Source: Deroplatys truncata
Lineage: Eukaryota > Arthropoda > Insecta > Mantodea > Mantidae
Direction: 5' to 3'
Length of the DNA stretch: 64,000 nt
NCBI GenBank assembly: GCA_030765065.1
Contig: CM060988.1
Span: 195,980,565 to 196,044,564, forward strand
The first letter of the stretch is position 1. Each line of letters opens with the position of its first letter. This document shows positions 58,400 to 64,000 of this stretch, piece by piece. Made by a program: the position numbers and the translations under genes. The notes beneath the pieces are model-generated. The model made no database searches, was not told where the DNA came from, and saw only the letters and a program-made list of their open reading frames with translations.

Positions 58400-58662
58400 G
58401 AGTTTTATTTATGGACGCTCTTTAACTACTATGGTCCTTAGAAAGATCGGTAATTTTGCTCAGAGGCCTCTTTATCAGGCTTGAGGTTCTTTTACGTGCC
58501 GTAAATCTACGACAGGGGACCACCGGCTTTACTTCCCTTCCGAAGGAAGCCATGCTAAGGATTTTTACGCCCGAAAAAAATCCAACGCCCTCCGCCGGGT
58601 TTGAACCCGCGACCTTGAGAACTAGAGGCTAGCACGGTACCACTAGTCCACGGAGGACAATA
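58400..58662 (-). repeat. tRNA-derived SINE (family 1), best preserved copy
   Basis: Reading the minus strand from 58662: GTCCTCCGTGGACTAGTGG (A-box region), GGGTTCAAACCC (B box), then 'catggcttccttcggaaggg', 'aagtaaagccggtggtcccc', 'aaaagaacctcaagcctg', 'accatagtagttaaagagcg', ending in 'aataaaactcaat'. The head can pair TCCTCCG with CGGAGG as a tRNA acceptor stem, but no anticodon stem forms. Confidence 0.9.
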
Positions 58663-58764
58663 AGTTGTAGTTCTTATGTAGAGTACGTTAGAGCTAAAAA
58701 AATTTTAAAACAATATTATTTATACTTAATGTATTTATAAAATTCAGTAACATTTTATAGTCAG

Positions 58765-58983
58765 TTATTTCTTTGAATGAAAGAAATCCTCTGTATAGAA
58801 GGTGTGAGTGATGAAATATCTTTTCAATGCTAACTTGAATTTATTTTTATTAGTTTTCAGTTCCTTAATATATGATGGAAGTGAATTAAGTAATACTATA
58901 CCATTGGGGTAAGCCCCTTTTTGGAATACTTGTAGGTTATTGCTTGGCCTGTGTAAGTCCTGCCCATTTCTGGTTTGTTTGTC
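58765..58983 (-). pseudogene. LINE ORF2 C-terminal fragment (another family)
   Basis: An uninterrupted minus-strand stretch of 72 codons ends at TAA (58765-58767). It reads 'DLHRPSNNLQVFQKGAYPNG', 'IVLLNSLPSYIKELK' and 'FKLALKRYFITHTFY'. This is a pattern I associate with the C-terminus of insect non-LTR reverse transcriptases. It belongs to neither of the other two LINE families in the window. Confidence 0.65.
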
Positions 58984-60920
58984 TTCCGTGAATTCAGAAA
59001 CGTAAGTTTAACGTTTCGTGAATTCAGAAACTTAAGCTTTTATATATATATATAAGCTAACCTTCCTTTAATTAGAAACGTAAAAAGCAAATAAACCTAG
59101 AATAAAAAGTAATTAAGAATGCATATCGAGAGTTGTCGGTATCTTACAGGTTTTGGCGGCATTAATTATTTATTAATATGTTGCCAGCATTGTGTTAGAG
59201 CTAGAGGATGGCAGAGTCACATCTGTAGGACATATAAGAGGTCACTTCCATCGCTGTTGAAGACCGACTTAAAGCAAAATGTTGTTATCCTGTCTCTTTT
59301 ATCAAGTATAAAATAAGATCTCAATGTGTTAACAGAATAGAGTTTTACTGTAATGAATCAGTTTAATGCACTCTCAGTTTTAACACAGCTAAACAGTGGC
59401 ATAGCTAGGTTATTCAGGTTCGGTGCAAAACATTGCACATGTGGCCCCTAACTGTGATTGCCTTACATGAATTCAGGACTTTTAAATATTATATAGGAAT
59501 TAAATTACATTTAACCATATAATGCATACATACTTGGTTTTATAATTTGAAGGACATTAAATAATGAAATGTGAATTGTTTGATTTAGCTTTGTATTTGT
59601 CCTAAATGTTAGGCACTCTATCATTACAATAAGATCAACAGGATCCCGAAAAAGTATTATTTTGGACTTGGGTCTTACATAATTAAAATAGTAAAATGCA
59701 GACATTCTAGATCAACTTAACTAATTATTTCATGCTTTGGCCATTTGCTGGTGCTTTGTGGTAATACAGTTAATTAATCCTCAAGAGCAACCAATGTTTG
59801 AGCAAAAACATAGTGAGATCAAAATGAATATTTTACTTTGTATGTTTCTTAAACAAAAACAAGCACAGAAAAAAGCAAAGGAGGAAATGCGTAAGAGGTG
59901 AGGGAGAACGCCAGTTTTTAGTGAGTCATAGTGAATTTACAGGATCCTCTGGTTTCAAAATTTACCTGAGCTTAGGTTTTAGTTAGTGTGTGTTGTATAC
60001 ATGAATTAGTTTCAAAGAATGGGTATGATATCATAAATTGTACTGTAAATGAGGTGAGAGCGAGATTTAGCCACTTGCCTTAATCTTCAGCTCAGTGATG
60101 ATGCTACAGTTAAATTGGTTAACCTTACCTATGTGCCACAACAAATGGTGCCTTACTTCTTCAACAGATGTCATCCTCTAGTTGCATGTGGTTTCCAAAT
60201 GTGCAAACATGATGCTCAATGTTAACATGTGCGGAGCGAGCATGCATTTCTTAACGATGTGAATAATTCAGTATTTATATAAGCTTAGGTTTTTAAATTC
60301 ACAGAAGGTTAGCCTTGGTTATGTTTTTCTTTTATATAAGCTTGTGTTAATTACCAACCAGTGGTTACACAAAAGCACACTAAACAATGTTCTGTGTTTA
60401 TCATATAAGCTCTGCTTGCATGCATTTTTTAACAACAGGAATGATTCACTTTAAACAAGCTTAGGTTTTTTGAATTCATGGAAGGTTAGTTTTAAGGTTT
60501 TTTGGGGGGTTACATTAAACTCGTGTTTAAAACCAACCAGTGATTACACGAAAGCATCCTAATGATGTTCCATGTTTATTATTTAAGCTTAGGTTTCTGA
60601 ATTCATGGAAGGCCTTAGGTTAGTTTTTATATACATAAGCTTATGTTAATTACGAACCAGTGGTTACACCAAAGCATGCTAACAATGCTCCATGTTTATG
60701 ATATAGGCATAGGTTCCTGAATTTGCTTGCTGTTATCCACTTTTGACAGAACAGAGCTGTCGCATTGCTTTATACCAGCGGGAAGCGAAAATGAAGAAGA
60801 ATAAGAACTAAGGAAAATATCGCCAACCTGCAGTTTTCAATTTTCATTTAGTTGGCAGTTTCCATTGTGCATGTGCAGTAGCGACAAGATGGCAATGTCT
60901 GTTGTCATTACAGCCTAATT

Positions 60921-61007
60921 CTGCTAAAAAAAGTAAGGCACCTAAAAGTAGCAGTTAGTTAGGCACCAGGTCTCGAGGAGACGTGTCAACCTAAAATAAC
61001 CCCTAAG
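60921..61007 (+). promoter_or_regulatory. Promoter and 5' exon copy in B2
   Basis: Equivalent to 24161-24248. The exon ('gttaggcaccaggtctcgagg', in two short anchors) and the donor CCCCTAAG|GTATTT (after 61007) are conserved, but the TATA box is altered to CTAAAAAAAG. It could drive the predicted next zinc-finger copy if a weaker promoter suffices. Confidence 0.45.
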
Positions 61008-61139
61008 GTATTTCTATTCCTTAGGAATTACTTTTTAATACATTTTAAGTACCATGGCACAGAAGCAATTTAAGCCGTTAAATTCGTAATGAATATATTA
61101 AAAAAAGAAGTAAAAGCAATGCTAGTTTTTCCCATAATG

Positions 61140-62000
61140 AAATATAAATAGCATGGCAGTTTGCTATGCACATTTGCAGTGTTATGGCTGGTTCACAAAC
61201 TCCCGAGACTGGTTACCAAATTAGAAACGAGACCGGGAAATAATATATCACAAAATATTGGTTTATAACAGCTCGGTAACGAGATCGGGAATGCATATTG
61301 AACCATATCAATCACATTGTGAAAGTCAATTTTGCGCATTGGTATTTCTTTTGTGTTTAACTGACCAATGATATTTTTTCGTCTACTACCAAGTAGCCAA
61401 CATAATGCAGGTTAGCCAACATCAAAATCTTATGGAGTAAATATTATCCAAATGCATATCCATTACATTACCGATCCCTCTAATTCTGCCAAGCTTTAAT
61501 TCCTTTATTTAATGGCATATGTTAAGTTTTTATGCTTTTTGTTTTAATTTCCACCTGTTTTTTCTGTTCTTTGTAGGTTTTTCCATTTTTTTGAGGCAAT
61601 AGCCAGGTTTTAGTTGCATATACACAAACTAAAGATGACTCTTTCACCAGAGGAACCAACGCTCATTGGATTTGCGGGTCAGAATCTGAGGTTAGGAAGA
61701 ACATTTGCTGGTAATTCCTTCCAGTTTCATGTTTCCAGCTTGCGACTATAGAGAGCACTAGTGACTGTTTTATGTCAGGCTGCCTAGAATAACCTCTAAA
61801 GTGAAGAGTGTAATATGCACAATATGGATCTAATATGCCATACCTGGGAACGAGATAAGAAATTTAAAAGTTGTGCAAGTCTTCTTCTTCGTTTCTGGGA
61901 CCCAGGAAGGCTTTGCATTGATCGTGAACACTTCCATTTGAATACACGCATTTCAACTATCTCATTCTCGTTCTGGTTACTGTTCTTGTTGGTTGTGATT
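61140..62000. other. B2-specific insertion, unidentified
   Basis: Between 'tttgcagtgttatggctgg' (61170) and 'caaaatggagtactttgttgac' (62010), module A2 has only 'cagtattagcaacatggag', so about 830 bp are inserted here. I see no coding or terminal-repeat evidence that identifies it. A short inverted pair around 'gagactggttaccaaattag' and 'gtaacgagatcggg' is weak. Confidence 0.5.
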
Positions 62001-62578
62001 CTGCCTTTAGCAAAATGGAGTACTTTGTTGACTTATCACAGCGAATTTAATACATAAGAAACTTAATAAGGGATGATTGGTGGGTTACAGACTGTGTAAG
62101 TATTCACTTCACCACTTGAAGTCACTCTTGTATGCATTTTTGTTCCTTCAATCAGTCTATTAATATTACATGGATGTGTAACCATTACCCAATACGCTTT
62201 TCAGCATAAATGTCAATTTGGCCCTTCATGGTTAAATTAATGGAATTTTTTATAAAACTAAAAAGCTGAATAATATCTCACTACAACAGTAGTAAGCATT
62301 AATTTCAAGTAATAAAATACAAAGACTAAATTTTAGCAAAGCTTAAAGTCAAAAGTTTGTTCTCATTGTTAAAATAAATTATTACTCTTCAAGAAAAACA
62401 CAAACCCTAAGATTTGAAGACTTTCTTTCTGGATTCCATATTGGTAAAGAAACCAAGGACTTTATTAACATAAGTCTTTCACAAACCTTCAGTCTCTGCT
62501 TAAAATAAAACCAAACCACTTAGGCCTTCTCAACTCATAGAACTTATAGGTGGTTTTGGTCAGTTTTAATTTAGAAAA

Positions 62579-63250
62579 TTATCTTTTAGCTTTGGCCACT
62601 GTAACAGAAACATTTAAGTACATACAACAAGCACTGCATACATCGGGACAGGCAAAAGTCAGAAAACTATGTTCAGTCAATGGTAGTGTAGCAGGCTGTT
62701 TCATTTCAGTGATATTTTTAATGTTAGATCTGAAGGAACTTGTAACTGATAATATTTGTGGTGCAAGCAAGGCTGTTATGTTGTCAGAAAACATTTCTAG
62801 AAAATTTTCAGCTTCTTTTTCCAGTTGATCATTGCTAGAAGGAGCCAAAAAGAAGGGTTAAATTATCCTGGTGTTCTACTAACTTAACACCCTCAACCAA
62901 CTAACGCGATGGGAGCATCATGGGATAATATATTATCACCTTAAAAGTTGATTATGGGTGAGTAAGTTTTTGATCTTCACAAAGTTCATTTAAGTCACAT
63001 TTCACATTAATGAGTCTCTTGTTTAAAAACTCAAGTCATTTTGAGAAGATTTTGTCTGCCTCTTCAACTAACAAATGAAAAGTTCCTAAAAGGTCTTTTA
63101 TCTGTAAATGAGCTCTACCCAAAAGGTTATAGGTGACATATCTAGTGATTCTACTTGTGATGATTACGAGACAATATCTATCTTGCACTAAATGACCAAC
63201 AGTAAAGCAAATCTGAAGGATTTGAGTGCTTTCTTCAAACTAATAGTTTC
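62579..63250 (-). pseudogene. Decayed unidentified minus-strand gene, copy B2
   Basis: The best copy. From 63250: 'FEESTQILQICFTVGHLVQD' runs without a stop through 'RITRYVTYNLLGRAHLQIKD' and 'FHLLVEEADKIFSK' to a TGA, then 'LEFLNKRLINVKCDLNELC' to a stop and a donor-like GTGATA. After a short gap, a pyrimidine-rich CTTCTTTTTGGCTCCTTCTAG acceptor-like sequence (20-base core) leads into 'NDQLEKEAENFLEMFSDNI', '..PQILSVTSSFRSNIKNI' and 'CMYLNVSVTVAKAKR' stop. The layout is that of two exons of a host-type gene. No family recognised. Confidence 0.55.
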
Positions 63251-64000
63251 ATTTCTTTCCTTCAGATTTTTGTTGCTTAGAATTATAAGAGAGAATGCTT
63301 TCAGAACTTCAGTAAATCTTTATACAAGAGCATGCAAATAATCTTATCTTCCTGCCCAGCGAATGGGATTAAATGTTCTCAGATTAATAACTTAAAACCT
63401 TATAAAACAATTTTACTAAATCAGTCTGTATAATCCAGAATAACATAAAGAACTTAATGATAAAAGAATGACAATTTTTGGATTATAGATGTTTTAGGCT
63501 CATTAAAAAATGAAAATGAATCACCATTGTACAATGTAGTGGTTTTTATTACATCTTGAAAGGGTAACTCTTACAATAGGCATAAAATGTCATAACTTAA
63601 ATGTTTACAAAGGTGCCTCTTAGAACTGATACAAAATTCAGTGAAATGAAGTAGACTTGGCGGGCTATTCACAGAATGTTCATAAAAGAGTATCAAACAA
63701 CCAATATTTGAATCCAAGTTGTTAAAGCTGTTTTTAAGAAAATGAACACTGTTTACAATTTACCATGTAAAGGGTGGAGTTTGAAGTGGAGTTAACATAT
63801 ACTTTCCAGAAAATTTTAAATCCACATTTTATTCTTTATGTAAATATACTTATTCAGTAGTTTGTTATTAAACACTGTTAACCAATTTACGGAAAATGGC
63901 AGATATGAAAAGTTTATTGATGTAAAACGTTGTTTGGGGTGTGGAAATTTTCTCTAAAATCTCTGTGTTACGATCTTTACAATCTGTATTTATCCTGGTT

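Larger units (their letters stand above)
57931..59315. other. Insertion block private to unit B
   Basis: It interrupts sequence continuous at about 18850-18890 in A. The contents are an unidentified stretch (57931-58395), a complete SINE (58400-58662), a LINE 3' fragment (58765-58983), and a repeated 'cgtgaattcagaaac(g/t)taag' motif (58988 and 59019) with a (TA)n run at 59041-59055. Confidence 0.6.
59520..64000. repeat. Duplicated module B2, runs off the window
   Basis: Aligns with 20244-26325 of A2 without A2's LINE, 1.1-kb element and 140-bp insert. If collinearity holds, a zinc-finger coding exon equal to 27032 would lie ~0.7 kb past the end of the window. Confidence 0.78.

Overview
The window is AT-rich eukaryotic nuclear DNA, most likely from an arthropod and probably an insect with a large, transposon-rich genome. 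The evidence is one intron-containing C2H2 zinc-finger gene with GT/AG splice sites and an acidic, Lys-Glu-rich N-terminal exon of the kind common in insects. It sits among piggyBac, mariner and hAT DNA transposons, I-like and other LINEs, and tRNA-derived SINEs. I cannot name the species.

The only gene that looks intact is a plus-strand zinc-finger gene. Its coding exons are 27040-28266, 31120-31160 and 35278-36781, and together they give an open frame of 923 codons plus stop. Exon one encodes about eight copies of a ~42-residue acidic repeat with several psi-K-x-E (SUMO-consensus-like) sites. The last exon encodes 15 near-identical C2H2 fingers with variable DNA-contact positions. The array ends at a stop in a finger linker, and about 1.5 kb of decayed fingers, a local tandem duplication and two SINE inserts follow it. 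A likely promoter and non-coding first exon (TATA 24161, donor after 24248) lies 2.8 kb upstream. Diverged copies of that promoter occur at ~16.98 kb and ~60.92 kb.

Most of the rest is one very large, old segmental duplication. About 2.41-26.8 kb (unit A) is repeated at about 38.96-64.0 kb (unit B), so the zinc-finger locus is probably part of a tandem cluster with a ~37 kb period. Each unit begins with the same decayed hAT transposase on the minus strand, then holds two related modules (A1 and A2; B1 and B2). The modules carry an old piggyBac element (A1 and B1 only), a tRNA-like SINE and a decayed unidentified minus-strand gene. Insertions after the duplication differ between units: two LINE copies, a 140-bp foldback insert and a 1.1-kb DNA element in A; a 2-kb hAT with 8-bp target duplications, a 77-bp tandem repeat expansion, a full-length I-like LINE and a SINE/LINE block in B.

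Between 12.1 and 18.7 kb unit A carries an unrelated block. It contains a foldback MITE, the second 1.1-kb element, a 1.26-kb element with ~35-bp terminal inverted repeats, 8-bp target duplications and an internal 39/40-bp minisatellite, a small GC-rich hairpin patch, and the diverged promoter copy. The first 2.4 kb, the introns and several spacers hold nothing I can identify.
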